64,000 nucleotides of DNA from Limenecus sp048360435 (GCA_048360435.1 DBGCOP010000017.1:1-64000); one strand, 5' to 3'. Counted from the first letter of the stretch, positions 20,415 to 29,518 are shown. Notes: generated from the letters alone by a model not told the origin. Program-made: numbers and translations.

Positions 20415-20837
20415 CTATAACTGACCTCTCAAATTGGCTTTAATTATATTAGACACCCAAGGAACATAACTGTCTGAGCTTCTCAAAACACCTAGTATCA
20501 AATATAAAACAAAAACCAAATAAGCAAATGTCACCACTGAAAAGCCAAAGAACAATGGCGTATTCAAGAAAAAAGTAACTATGCTTACAATATTTTTAAC
20601 TCCCGGAATATAACTGATAAAATTCATTGCAAGTGTCAAACCGCTTATAACAAGCCAGAGTGCAAAGGCAATAAAAATAGACTGAAAAATATGATATTTA
20701 AGAAAAGGCTTCATATCCTTTCTCATTAATGCCGAGGTAATTATAACAACAAATCCTATCAAAGGAAAAATGTATGATAAAACTGCTATTAATTTTTCTG
20801 CCGCCGATGGCGTACGATATTTTAAAGGATATGACAA
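20415..20837 (-). CDS. Four-helix membrane protein, Tic20-like
   Basis: The 140-aa integral membrane protein has about four hydrophobic segments: residues 13-40 (KLIAVLSYIFPLIGF), 50-75, 85-100 and 105-122. The order 'YxxPL...' helix, then a short P-containing loop with KYHIFQSIFIAF, then two more helices, resembles cyanobacterial Tic20-like and DUF4870-type proteins. In plastids Tic20 is an import-channel subunit; the function of bacterial homologues is not settled. The assignment is by pattern and could be wrong, since short polytopic proteins look alike. It sits inside the TPR-metY-apt run with 24-28 nt gaps. Confidence 0.6.
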   Translation of the reverse strand: MSYPLKYRTPSAAEKLIAVLSYIFPLIGFVVIITSALMRKDMKPFLKYHIFQSIFIAFALWLVISGLTLAMNFISYIPGVKNIVSIVTFFLNTPLFFGFSVVTFAYLVFVLYLILGVLRSSDSYVPWVSNIIKANLRGQL

Positions 20838-20865
20838 CGTTCTCTCCCGAAGATGCTCATTTAAT

Positions 20866-21939
20866 TTAAACAGAAGCTTCTTCTTTTATCTCTTTTCTTT
20901 TAATGTATTCCTGAAGAATCTCAATATAAACAAGTTTGTTCTCCAATGATTTGTCATCATTTTTCAGAGCTTTTCTGTATGTATATATAGCATTTTCCAA
21001 ATCATTGAGCATAAAGTATGTATTACCGATAAATGTATATGTTTTTGCATCATTGGGTTGAATTTCGGAGGCTTTTTTGTAAACATCCAATGCCTCCAAA
21101 TATTTACGCTGATCAACATAAATGTTACCGAGAAGAATATATGCATTAGGATATTGAGGTCCGACCGAAATAGCCTCTTTATACTTGCTTATAGCCATAT
21201 CAATTCTGTTTGCATCGGAATATGCAATCGCATGGCACACATAAACCTGATAAACTCTGTCATCAATTTTGTAACATTGATTAAATGCTTTTTCCGCATT
21301 ATCAAATTCTCTTAAAGAAGCATAACAATTAGCAATACAAATCTGTGCTTTCAAACACTGCGAATCCAGAGCCATTGCTTTTTTCAAAGATTTTATTGCT
21401 TCTCTGTACATATGCATAGCCATTTGAGAACTTGCTTTATTTATAAAGGTTTCAGGATCTTTGTCATCAAGAGCTAATGCCTTATCATAATAAACATTTG
21501 CAGACAGATAATCTTTATTATCCTGATATAATAACCCGATTGCATTATAAAGAGCCGCACTGTTAGTTTCAAGTTCGAGTGCTTTTGTATAATTATTCAT
21601 AGCATGCTCAAAATCACCAAGTTCAGCATATGCGTTGCCAAGATTCATATATATAGAAAAACTTTTTGATTCTATTTCAGAAGCTCTTGAATAATAGTCA
21701 ATAGATTTATCTATATTTCTGAAAAAGAAATGTATACTGCCTGCATTAATCAAGGCTTGAGAATTTATAGGATTGACTTTCAACAACGCTTCATAAATAT
21801 CAAGTGCGTTTTTGTAATCCTGTTCAGCAATAAAAAGTTTACCAAGCTCCAGATAATTATCTTCTTTCAGTGGTTCTTTGCTGATTTTATCAAATAATTG
21901 TTCTTTTATGTCCTTAGGGTTTTTATTAGAAATTTCCAT
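20866..21939 (-). CDS. Tetratricopeptide repeat protein
   Basis: The 357-aa product is almost wholly built of about eight or nine 34-residue TPR units from residue about 20 to 345. The TPR pattern (W/L-G-Y-A-F-A-P spacing) is seen for example in YMNLGNAYAELGDFEHAMN, LYNAIGLLYQDNKDYLSAN and AYILLGNIYVDQRKYLEAL. No signal peptide or membrane segment, so it should be cytoplasmic and a protein-binding scaffold. The partner is unknown. It is the first gene of the TPR - Tic20-like - metY - apt run. Confidence 0.9.
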   Translation of the reverse strand: MEISNKNPKDIKEQLFDKISKEPLKEDNYLELGKLFIAEQDYKNALDIYEALLKVNPINSQALINAGSIHFFFRNIDKSIDYYSRASEIESKSFSIYMNLGNAYAELGDFEHAMNNYTKALELETNSAALYNAIGLLYQDNKDYLSANVYYDKALALDDKDPETFINKASSQMAMHMYREAIKSLKKAMALDSQCLKAQICIANCYASLREFDNAEKAFNQCYKIDDRVYQVYVCHAIAYSDANRIDMAISKYKEAISVGPQYPNAYILLGNIYVDQRKYLEALDVYKKASEIQPNDAKTYTFIGNTYFMLNDLENAIYTYRKALKNDDKSLENKLVYIEILQEYIKRKEIKEEASV

Positions 21940-21979
21940 AACAATATATTACTACAATATTAAAAAATTTAAAAACTTT

Positions 21980-21988
21980 TGATATAAA
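21980..21988 (+). promoter_or_regulatory. Extended -10 element before alr
   Basis: TGATATAAA with the TGn extension. The start would be near 21995, about 32 nt before the GTG of alr. No clear -35. Confidence 0.3.
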
Positions 21989-22026
21989 ATAAAATTGTAA
22001 AAAGGTAAAAAGAAAACGAGCCAAAA

Positions 22027-23157
22027 GTGAAATTTAACAGAAGTTCTTATTTGAATACACACAGAGATGCGTGGGTGGAAGTAAATCTGGATTATATTGA
22101 AAAAAACATACTGGAATTTAAAAAATATTTGAAAAAAGATGCAAAACTCTTTGCAGTTGTAAAAGCAGATGCATACGGGCATGGAGCAGTAATGATAGCA
22201 CCTGTTTTGCTAGCTTCAGGCGTAGACTTTCTCGGTGTTTCTTCAATCGACGAAGGACTCCAGCTTAGAGAAGCAAAAATCACAGCCCCTATTCTGGTTC
22301 TGGGTGCAGTCCCTGTTTGGTCTTTTGACTGGGCTGCAACAAATAACATCTCTGTTTCGATTTTTTCAGATGAACATATAGAAGCCTGCAAACAAACATT
22401 TGAAAAAACTAAAATAAAACCTAAGGTACACGTAAAAATAGATACAGGAATGAACCGAATAGGAGTAAGACCTGAACAGGCAACAGATTTTATAAAAAAA
22501 GTACAAGCCTGTGATTTTATCGAGTTGGAGGGAATTTTTACCCACTTTGCAACAGCAGAAACTGAATCTTATGCTCTTGAACAATACAAAAAATTCCGTA
22601 AAATAACAGACTCAGTTGATACAAAAGGACTTTTAATTCATTGCTGCAATACAGCAGCAGTAGTCTGCTACAAAGATTTTGATTATAACATGGCACGTGT
22701 GGGAATAGGAATATACGGCTTACAACCGGACCTAACAAAAGGAACTCGAGAACCTTCTATAAAACAGGCAATGTCACTGAAAGGCAGAATAACAAATATT
22801 CATACAGCAAAAAAGAATGAAGGTGTAAGTTATTCACATACATTCGAAACTAAACACACAACAAAGATTGCAACAATACCTATGGGATATGCTGACGGAG
22901 TGCCAAGAAGATTATCCAATAAAATTTATGGAATGATTAACGGAAAAAAAGTAAAACAAATAGGTAATATAACCATGGACCAGATGATGTTTGACATAAC
23001 AGACTGTGATGCTAAAGAAGGAGATGTCATAACATTATTGGGTGAAGACAACGGTGCTTTTATCGGAGTTGATGAATGGGCAAAAATTTTGGGAACAATT
23101 CACTATGAATTGACCTGCGGACTCAGAGTAAGGTTGCCCCGTGTCTACACACGTTAA
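22027..23157 (+). CDS. alr: Alanine racemase
   Basis: Converts L- to D-alanine for peptidoglycan, with PLP. The 376-aa product is normal size. The PLP lysine is Lys46 in AVVKADAYGHGA. Also seen are KIDTGMNRIGV, the EGIFTHFATAE region, the YSHTFET block (catalytic Tyr region) and IPMGYADGVPR. The start used is GTG at 22027, with no strong ribosome site just upstream. It is monocistronic and followed by an opposing small gene. No murF or dnaB partner is adjacent. Confidence 0.95.
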   Translation: MKFNRSSYLNTHRDAWVEVNLDYIEKNILEFKKYLKKDAKLFAVVKADAYGHGAVMIAPVLLASGVDFLGVSSIDEGLQLREAKITAPILVLGAVPVWSFDWAATNNISVSIFSDEHIEACKQTFEKTKIKPKVHVKIDTGMNRIGVRPEQATDFIKKVQACDFIELEGIFTHFATAETESYALEQYKKFRKITDSVDTKGLLIHCCNTAAVVCYKDFDYNMARVGIGIYGLQPDLTKGTREPSIKQAMSLKGRITNIHTAKKNEGVSYSHTFETKHTTKIATIPMGYADGVPRRLSNKIYGMINGKKVKQIGNITMDQMMFDITDCDAKEGDVITLLGEDNGAFIGVDEWAKILGTIHYELTCGLRVRLPRVYTR

Positions 23158-23166
23158 AACTCCTAT

Positions 23167-23430
23167 CTAACCTTTTACATCAAAACCGCCGTTTGTGTTT
23201 CCTTTTCTCAACGCAGCACCAACGTTATAAGACATAAGGTTATACTTTTCAATTTCACTTGCTATATTTCCTGTAAAAACAGCTTGATTTTCATCAATAA
23301 AGTTAAACAATGGCTGCCAGATTCCGCTAACAGCATTTTGTGCGGTTTCTTGTGTTTGTTTTATAGTTCTTGTCGGAACTTTTATATTTAACCCGAATGG
23401 TCTGTTGAGCATGTTATTTCCGTCTGCCAT
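23167..23430 (-). CDS. Small soluble protein, unknown function
   Basis: The 87-aa product has no signal peptide or membrane segment and no family I know. The middle (IKQTQETAQNAVSGIWQPLFNFIDENQAVFTGN) looks helical, and the ends are Gly/Asn-rich. The frame is supported by a perfect TATAAT (23441-23436) placed 5 nt before the ATG, which implies a leaderless mRNA. There is no Shine-Dalgarno. Expression is therefore likely but the role is unknown. Confidence 0.55.
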   Translation of the reverse strand: MADGNNMLNRPFGLNIKVPTRTIKQTQETAQNAVSGIWQPLFNFIDENQAVFTGNIASEIEKYNLMSYNVGAALRKGNTNGGFDVKG

Positions 23431-23798
23431 TTTGCATTATACCCCTGTTTGTTCTGTTCTAACCTTAATATCGAAACACCTTTAGAAAAACTTTAATGAT
23501 TTTTTATAATTTGTAAAGAAATATTTACTCAAATATGTATGAAGTTTTGTAAATTTGAGTTTTAGAACAAATAATATAGTAAAAAATCAAGATAAAGCGT
23601 AAAAAATACACCCTAATTTTATTTATTGATATTTTTAAATAAAAAATCATATTTCAAGACAGGGCTTCAAAAATTTTAACAATTGATAATAGCAATTTTT
23701 TTTTTCAGCTGATTTGTATTTGTAGAAGGTCTTTTTTATTATAGAGTAACAGAAATCACCGTATATGAAATAAAGACCCTACACTAGTAAAAGAAATT
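23431..23798. other. 368-nt intergenic region with two divergent promoters
   Basis: Very AT-rich. Near its left end TATAAT (23441-23436) faces left for the 23430 gene. Near the right end a plus-strand promoter is placed at 23714-23742. Between them I see only AT-rich DNA with a T10-type run near 23700 and no RNA gene, repeat or ORF worth naming. Confidence 0.5.
23714..23742 (+). promoter_or_regulatory. Putative promoter for the tandem paralogue pair
   Basis: TTGTAT (23714-23719), 17-bp spacer, TATTAT (23737-23742, 5 of 6). The start near 23749 gives a leader of about 50 nt before the ATG at 23799, which has no ribosome site. Confidence 0.4.
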
Positions 23799-25502
23799 AT
23801 GATTAATCAAATAAGCATACAAAAATCGGAAGTTTATAAAAGAAACAGCATTGACCATTCAAAAAATCAAGGTAAAACTCAAGCTGCTTTCAAAGGAATA
23901 CCTCCTGAAATCATAAATGTTTCTATTATTGACCTTGCAACAGCAATTTTGCCTAGAACATATGTTGATGCAAAAACAAACGGCTTTGCTGCTGCTGAAA
24001 CATTCAGAAGAGAATCATCAGGACTCATTGTAAACTGTCTTATCCCCGGCTTTATTGTTTATGGTGTAGCAAAAGTTCTTGAATTATTTAATAAAAAAGA
24101 TAAAGGTATGGCTTCAAAATGGGCAAATGAAGATGCAATTAACACTCTGAGCCAACATTTTACAGAAGCAAAAGGCGGATCAAGAAGCTTTACAAACAAA
24201 CTTTTAAAAGACATAAGTGTATTAAACGGTGAAAAATGGATACCGCTTGATCCTAAAAAACAAAAAGAACAACTCGGTTACATAATAAAAGATTTCAGCT
24301 TAGAAAATGAAAGAAAAGATTTTGCCAGAATTATGGCAAATAAACTAGCAACTAAAAAAGAAAAAGATGCAGTTGTCAGCAATTTAGAAAGAAAAATTCT
24401 CGAACAGACCGGTGCATCAAAACATATAAAAATAGGCAATAAAATCTATCACGCAGACCTTCATACTCTGCTTAGAGACACAATGGATGTCGGACAAGAT
24501 TTTCTTGAACATAAACGCAATGTTATAAAAAGCATGGCAAAAGAAATCAAGAGTACAAAAGGCTTGTCAAAAGAAGAAATTAAACAAGTTGCCTCATCTA
24601 ACATCGCCAAGATAACAGAAACTGTTACAAACGAACTTAAAGCTTATGCAAAAGAATCTAAAAGATTTATAAACAAAAAAAGCTTTATCGGTCTCGCTAT
24701 TACAATACCGCTTGCTGCCTCAATGCAGTCCATCAACAGATGGATAACAAGAAAAACCTCCGGACAAGAAGGTGCTCCGATTTACAAAGATTTCGGAATA
24801 CAAAAAAAGAAAAAAGAAATGACGCCTACACAAAAAGCTCAATTTATGTTGCACAAGCTTGGTGCAGCAGCTTTGATGGTAGGTGTTGCAGCACTTTCAT
24901 TAAAAGACAAATCAAGTTTTTCAAACATACTTAAGGGTCTTCAATTTACAAAAAATATGCCGACAATGGATCAATGCAGATGGATTGCAACAGCTACATT
25001 TGCCAGCAGAATGCTTGCTTCTGAAGATCCTAACGAATTGAAAGAAGTAACCTGGAGAGATATTGCAACCTTCGCAAGTTTATACTTCCTTGGTGATTAT
25101 GTTGCGAAAGGTGTAGGATATTTCTTACAAAAAGCTACCGGTGAATCACTTTTGAATTATACTAAAATTAAGCCGGAAAAAACAAAAAATATAATCAAGA
25201 ATTTCGGTAAAGGACTTGCTCACTGGGCGAGCGGAACAGAACTAAAAACATTCTCAGAAGCAGCAAAAGTGTCTAAGAAAGCTAAAGTTCTAAGATATGT
25301 TTGTGAAGGAAGCTCTCTCGGATTCTCAATGTTAATTCTTGGCATGCTGGTTCCATGGTATGTAAGAAAACAAACAGAAAGAAAAGTCCAAAAAGAATTA
25401 AAAGAAAAATACAACAGTTTCCACACCTATCCATCATTAATTCCAGCTAGCAACAAAAAAACTTTTCAGGCGTTTGGCATGATGATGGAACAATCTAAAT
25501 AA
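23799..25502 (+). CDS. Large lineage-specific protein A (paralogue of next gene)
   Basis: The 567-aa product matches no family I know. After a polar N-terminus ending in QAAFKG (residue about 31) come LPRTYVDAKTNG and FRRESSG, then a hydrophobic stretch (residues about 68-90). A charged, helical Lys/Glu-rich middle (about 100-285) follows, then several hydrophobic segments (about 288-305, 345-365, 420-440, 505-525) and a basic C-terminus. It aligns in order with the next gene: LPRT-x2-DA, RESSG, the NRW/NRY-[IL]-T-[RK]-K block, and 'SR[ML][LF]A...E' near residue 405. It is probably membrane-associated. Nothing indicates catalysis. Gap to the partner is 17 nt. Confidence 0.7.
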   Translation: MINQISIQKSEVYKRNSIDHSKNQGKTQAAFKGIPPEIINVSIIDLATAILPRTYVDAKTNGFAAAETFRRESSGLIVNCLIPGFIVYGVAKVLELFNKKDKGMASKWANEDAINTLSQHFTEAKGGSRSFTNKLLKDISVLNGEKWIPLDPKKQKEQLGYIIKDFSLENERKDFARIMANKLATKKEKDAVVSNLERKILEQTGASKHIKIGNKIYHADLHTLLRDTMDVGQDFLEHKRNVIKSMAKEIKSTKGLSKEEIKQVASSNIAKITETVTNELKAYAKESKRFINKKSFIGLAITIPLAASMQSINRWITRKTSGQEGAPIYKDFGIQKKKKEMTPTQKAQFMLHKLGAAALMVGVAALSLKDKSSFSNILKGLQFTKNMPTMDQCRWIATATFASRMLASEDPNELKEVTWRDIATFASLYFLGDYVAKGVGYFLQKATGESLLNYTKIKPEKTKNIIKNFGKGLAHWASGTELKTFSEAAKVSKKAKVLRYVCEGSSLGFSMLILGMLVPWYVRKQTERKVQKELKEKYNSFHTYPSLIPASNKKTFQAFGMMMEQSK

Positions 25503-25519
25503 AACAAACAGGTAAAAAG

Positions 25520-27322
25520 ATGATTTCTCGATTTAACACCATTACACAAGCACAAACATTAACAGATAAAAAACTAAATAATAATAAACAAAATTCACAG
25601 CCGACTTTTAGCGGAGCAATTGAACTCGGTACAGCGGCGTTGAATTCATTGAACACAAATCCGGCAGTAGGCGCATGCTTTTTAGACTTCTTTTCAATGG
25701 TTCTGCCACGAACCGCTATTGATGCAACAAGAGGTTTTGATGCAGGTGTAGAAACAGGTTTCAGAGAATCTTCAGGAACAATAAATCACGCAATGGCAGG
25801 TATTGTAGGATTAGGTGCAGGCTGGCTTGTTTCTGAGGCCTTTAACAAAGCAAACGGAGTAAAAACCCAATTTCTGTTTACTGACGACAAAGCAATTGAT
25901 GTTTTCAGCGATTTTATAGGCAAACACAAAGCTGATAATATTATTAACTCAGAAGAATACTTCTATGACATGTTCAAAAATATGAAGTTTTTGAACACCA
26001 CAACTGATGAATATAAAAGACTTGCTTCATTAGATCCGAAAAAAGCACAAGAGATTGCTTACACAGCCATGTCTGATGAAACAGCAAGACAAGCCGCCGG
26101 CAAAATGCTCGAAGCCAACACGGACAAATATAAAACACCGAATTCAATTCTCCAGGAAGTCAAAGCAATTATTATCGGAGAAAAAGGATCAGGTGAAGTC
26201 GTAAAATTAACAGATTCAAAAGGAAGAGTAATTGAAGACACACTTGAAAATCATATAAAAAATGGTTTCTCAGTAAAAAAAGCATTTACAGACAAAATTA
26301 AAAAAGATATAGAAAAACTCAATACAAACAAAGCAAAAGACATTTTAACAGATGCTGAATTTGTAAGCAAAATTAAAGGATTGAAAAAATATACAGCAGC
26401 AGCAGGACTTGCCGTACCTGTCGCTATTGGTATGTCAACACAACCTTTCAACAGGTATTTAACTAAAAAACGTACCGGTTCAGACGGATTCGTCGGAGTA
26501 GAAGGACGAGAACCTGACAATTCTTTTGGATTCAAAGCAGGCAAAACAATTCTTGGCTTAGCTCTCGGCTCTGCAATGATTTCAACTATTCTAAAAAATC
26601 CTGCTGAATTATATAAACCTAATACAGTAAAAAAAGCACTCAAAGAAATAGGCTCAGCTCTTCAATATAAAGGTCTTGTTCCAACAATTAACCAATTCAA
26701 ATTCATATACGGAATGACTATTATGAGCCGCCTGTTTGCAGTAAGAGATAAAAATGAAATGAGAGAATCAACAATCAAAGATACCCTCGGCTTTGCAAAC
26801 TGGTTAATACTGGGCGGATTTGTTTCAAAAATCGTTGCAAAAATATTTAACAAAGATACTTTAAACTATATCAAACCTGATGCAAAAGAAAATAAAGGCT
26901 TCTGGAATAAAGTTAAAAACAGCTATATATTTAAAGGAAAAGAAAAGTCTCATGAAGAAATTCTTTTCCCGGCATTGAAAGAACTTGGCATAAAAGTAAA
27001 AGACCAAGCCGGCAATGTCTTACCTTTCAAAAAGCTTGTTAAAGCTGTTAAAGAACAGGAACAAAATCCAATTGCCCAAAAAGCACTTCAACAACTCAAA
27101 GTTAAAAACTATCAACAGCTCGCAGGTTATTTATATTCAGGACTTGTCCTCGGTATAGGCATCACAAAATTAAACATAGCTATTACAAAATTATGTGAAA
27201 AGAACAAAAAAACATCTGAACCTCCGGCTGTATCAGATAAAATGAAGGTATCCAACGAGTTTATCATAAGAAGTGCACAAAGAGAATCAAAAACATTTGG
27301 CAGCTTTTTAAACTCTATATAA
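25520..27322 (+). CDS. Large lineage-specific protein B (paralogue of previous gene)
   Basis: 600 aa, a diverged second copy of the 23799 product. Same plan: polar N-terminus ending in QPTFSG, LPRTAIDATRG and FRESSG, a hydrophobic segment (about residues 92-112), a charged helical middle, a hydrophobic block before FNRYLTKKRTGSDG (about 310), another near 345-360, MSRLFAVRDKNEMRE (about 400), LNYIKPD and a final hydrophobic segment near 540-560. The C-terminal third carries an extra soluble insertion (about 480-530) absent from the partner. It follows with a 17-nt gap; the ribosome site is weak (AGG about 8 nt upstream). Function unknown, but a shared membrane-linked role for the pair is likely. 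Confidence 0.7.
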   Translation: MISRFNTITQAQTLTDKKLNNNKQNSQPTFSGAIELGTAALNSLNTNPAVGACFLDFFSMVLPRTAIDATRGFDAGVETGFRESSGTINHAMAGIVGLGAGWLVSEAFNKANGVKTQFLFTDDKAIDVFSDFIGKHKADNIINSEEYFYDMFKNMKFLNTTTDEYKRLASLDPKKAQEIAYTAMSDETARQAAGKMLEANTDKYKTPNSILQEVKAIIIGEKGSGEVVKLTDSKGRVIEDTLENHIKNGFSVKKAFTDKIKKDIEKLNTNKAKDILTDAEFVSKIKGLKKYTAAAGLAVPVAIGMSTQPFNRYLTKKRTGSDGFVGVEGREPDNSFGFKAGKTILGLALGSAMISTILKNPAELYKPNTVKKALKEIGSALQYKGLVPTINQFKFIYGMTIMSRLFAVRDKNEMRESTIKDTLGFANWLILGGFVSKIVAKIFNKDTLNYIKPDAKENKGFWNKVKNSYIFKGKEKSHEEILFPALKELGIKVKDQAGNVLPFKKLVKAVKEQEQNPIAQKALQQLKVKNYQQLAGYLYSGLVLGIGITKLNIAITKLCEKNKKTSEPPAVSDKMKVSNEFIIRSAQRESKTFGSFLNSI

Positions 27323-27462
27323 ATATCAAAACAATTTATGAGATATTCGGGGAATACTTTTTTCTTTAATTTTGCATAAACTTAATATATTGTAATTATC
27401 TTTTGAAAAAAAGTTATATTCTTTATATAATTTACATGAAAAAAAAAGAGAAGGTTAGCAAA

Positions 27463-28173
27463 ATGGCAGAAAATAAACTCCCCAACGGTGTAGGAAAAAA
27501 AATTGTTCAAGCTTTGAAAAAACAAGCTGAAATTGAAATTCAACCTATATCTGACAGTATAGACAACAATGGATCTTTAATACAAGATAGTCAAACGTTA
27601 ACTCCGGAGTTTTACAGCTCTGAAATTACAGACAACGTTAGTCTTGAAGACAATTTCAATGATTTTTCTCTGGACAGCAATGTTGAAGATGAAATTACAA
27701 ATTTTGAAGACGACACCAGTATTGGCTCAGAGGATAAATTTGAAGATAATTTCCCAAGCAGCTTGAATTTTGATAATTCAAATACAAAAATGTTTGACAA
27801 AGATGAAATCTTTAATACACCTCAACAACCTCAGTTGAAAGGTGTTCCACAACAAAAATCTTATTCTATGCCTGCTAATGTTGCTGTACTAAAAAGATTG
27901 ATAATGCAGCTTCCTCAAGGAGTAACAAAACAAACAGGTGCTCAAATTATCAGACAAACTATGGAAGCATTGGGAATATCAATGAACAGTGTTTTGAAAG
28001 AAGCACAACAGGGTCAAGACAGCCTTACAGCTTCAGCCAAAGCTTGTATGTCAACTATTCAGGAATACAGAAATAATATAAAAGCACTGGAAAAACAAGT
28101 TCAAGACTATAAAAAACAGGCAGTAGCCTTAAATGATCTCATAAGTCTTTTCATTATGACTGACAGACATTAA
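27463..28173 (+). CDS. Acidic protein with C-terminal coiled coil, unknown function
   Basis: I start it at the ATG at 27463 (AGAAGG about 8 nt upstream), giving 236 aa, rather than at the in-frame codon 60 nt before. Residues 1-25 are basic (MAENKLPNGVGKKIVQALKK). Residues about 30-115 are strongly acidic and Ser/Asn-rich, likely disordered. From about 130 it is ordered, with PANVAVLKRLIMQLPQGV, then a helix and a coiled coil (EYRNNIKALEKQVQDYKKQ) to the end. No signal peptide. The layout (disordered acidic linker, coiled coil) recalls cytoplasmic scaffold or division-site proteins, but I cannot name a family. It has its own terminator. Confidence 0.65.
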   Translation: MAENKLPNGVGKKIVQALKKQAEIEIQPISDSIDNNGSLIQDSQTLTPEFYSSEITDNVSLEDNFNDFSLDSNVEDEITNFEDDTSIGSEDKFEDNFPSSLNFDNSNTKMFDKDEIFNTPQQPQLKGVPQQKSYSMPANVAVLKRLIMQLPQGVTKQTGAQIIRQTMEALGISMNSVLKEAQQGQDSLTASAKACMSTIQEYRNNIKALEKQVQDYKKQAVALNDLISLFIMTDRH

Positions 28174-28189
28174 GTTTAAATTGCACAAT

Positions 28190-28220
28190 AAAAAAGCTCC
28201 GATATTTAACGGAGCTTTTT
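28190..28220. terminator. Bidirectional rho-independent terminator
   Basis: A6-GCTCCG, 8-nt loop, CGGAGC-T7. It lies between the 27463 gene and the convergent pilin operon. Confidence 0.8.
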
Positions 28221-28250
28221 TTATTTACAAATTATATAAACTGCTAAATT

Positions 28251-28922
28251 TTACCAGCTTATTTTACCTTCAGAAAGTACTCTTGCTGCACAAGAAGTGC
28301 CTGCTTGACTTGTAGCATCCTTTGAGCAGTTTTCTGTACTTAAATCGGCAGAATCACCGGCACCATAAGGAAATACACCATCTTTATTAACATAGAAAAA
28401 GAAAATATCAATACCTACCATATTCGGTTTTTTAGGACCATTTACATCTACAAGCATATTAATACAAGATTTGTATGTTAATTTTGAACTATCAACACCA
28501 GAATTACAACCGGAGAATGAGCTTATCAAAAACCAAAGCATACCATCTGATGTATAAAAAGATGTCTTTGGTTTAAAAATCTCAACCGGATTGTATGCTT
28601 TTCCGTCAAGATATTTCATTGTGTATTTAGTTGATGCAATATCAGGCATTTCCATAACATTCATCTGTGCTTTGTACATATCAATTATTTTTTGACTATT
28701 ACCTAACGGCCAGGTAGCAACATGTCCATTTTTAAGTTTTACCATTTTTGTCGCAGACGAAAAAGAGGCAAAAGCTTTTTGTGCTCCAGCAACATAAGAA
28801 GATTCATCAGCAGCTTTTTTTAAGCCGGGAATTGTCATAGATGCAACTACACCTATAATCAATAAAGTAACAAGGACTTCAGCGAGAGTAAATGCTGTTT
28901 TTATAGTTGAGATTTTTTTCAT
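28251..28922 (-). CDS. Prepilin-like protein with type IV N-terminal methylation motif
   Basis: The 223-aa product begins MKKISTIKTA then FTLAEVLVTLLIIGV, a class III signal: basic leader, cleavage before Phe, Glu at +5, then a hydrophobic helix. The residue before the cut is Ala, not the usual Gly. The globular part (about 40-223) has several Cys (CNSG, SCIN, ENCSKDA, TSCAA), possible disulphides, and a VDVNGPKKPNMVGIDIFFFYVNKDGVFPYG block shared with the next gene. It is probably a pseudopilin or minor pilin of a type IV pilus or type II secretion-like machine. It is the last gene of a long minus-strand run, 17 nt after its paralogue. Confidence 0.85.
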   Translation of the reverse strand: MKKISTIKTAFTLAEVLVTLLIIGVVASMTIPGLKKAADESSYVAGAQKAFASFSSATKMVKLKNGHVATWPLGNSQKIIDMYKAQMNVMEMPDIASTKYTMKYLDGKAYNPVEIFKPKTSFYTSDGMLWFLISSFSGCNSGVDSSKLTYKSCINMLVDVNGPKKPNMVGIDIFFFYVNKDGVFPYGAGDSADLSTENCSKDATSQAGTSCAARVLSEGKISW

Positions 28923-28939
28923 GGTTAATCCTTTACAAT

Positions 28940-29488
28940 TTAATGGAATGCAGGAACTTTTCCTTCATTTATAACTTTATATGTATTATCAAAATCATTA
29001 CCTGCGGTAGCATCCGGTGAACCGTAAGGAAGAACTCCGTTTTCATTAATTCTAAAAGCAAATCGGTCTATACCGTCTTTGTTAGGTGGGTTCAAATTTG
29101 TATTCACATCGACAATAGCCATTCCGCCTGTACCAAGTGCAGCACTATCATCACCATCTTTTCCATTGTAAATATACCATGTCATTCCGTTTTGAGATGT
29201 TCTGCTTGAACCTGAAGATTCATTAAACATAATTTGCTCAGCGTATCTGTTCATTATTGCATTTTGATCACCCCATGGCCAAAACTTCAAATCACCATAT
29301 TTGGTTTCAATAGCAGCAGTAGCTGCTGACAAATCACTGTGTGCTTTTTTCACCTGAGCAACGATAGTCATTTCATCAGAATAGTCTTTTAAAGGAGGAA
29401 TAGTTAATGCTGAGACAACACCGATAATCGCTAATGTTAAAAGAATTTCAGCAAGAGAAAAAGCTGCGTGACGATTATTTTTTTTCAT
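28940..29488 (-). CDS. Prepilin-like protein, paralogue of the adjacent pilin
   Basis: The 182-aa product has leader MKKNNRHAA then FSLAEILLTLAIIGV. The cut is before Phe with Ala at -1, Glu at +5, followed by the hydrophobic pilin helix. The globular domain includes AIVDVNTNLNPPNKDGIDRFAFRINENGVLPYG, clearly related to the block in the 28251 gene. Expected to be processed by a prepilin peptidase and built into a pilus-like fibre. No pilus motor genes are in this window. It lies 30 nt after the HDOD gene and is apparently co-transcribed with it. Confidence 0.85.
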   Translation of the reverse strand: MKKNNRHAAFSLAEILLTLAIIGVVSALTIPPLKDYSDEMTIVAQVKKAHSDLSAATAAIETKYGDLKFWPWGDQNAIMNRYAEQIMFNESSGSSRTSQNGMTWYIYNGKDGDDSAALGTGGMAIVDVNTNLNPPNKDGIDRFAFRINENGVLPYGSPDATAGNDFDNTYKVINEGKVPAFH

Positions 29489-29518
29489 ACTTCATCCTAT
29501 CTTTATTTATACAAGTTA

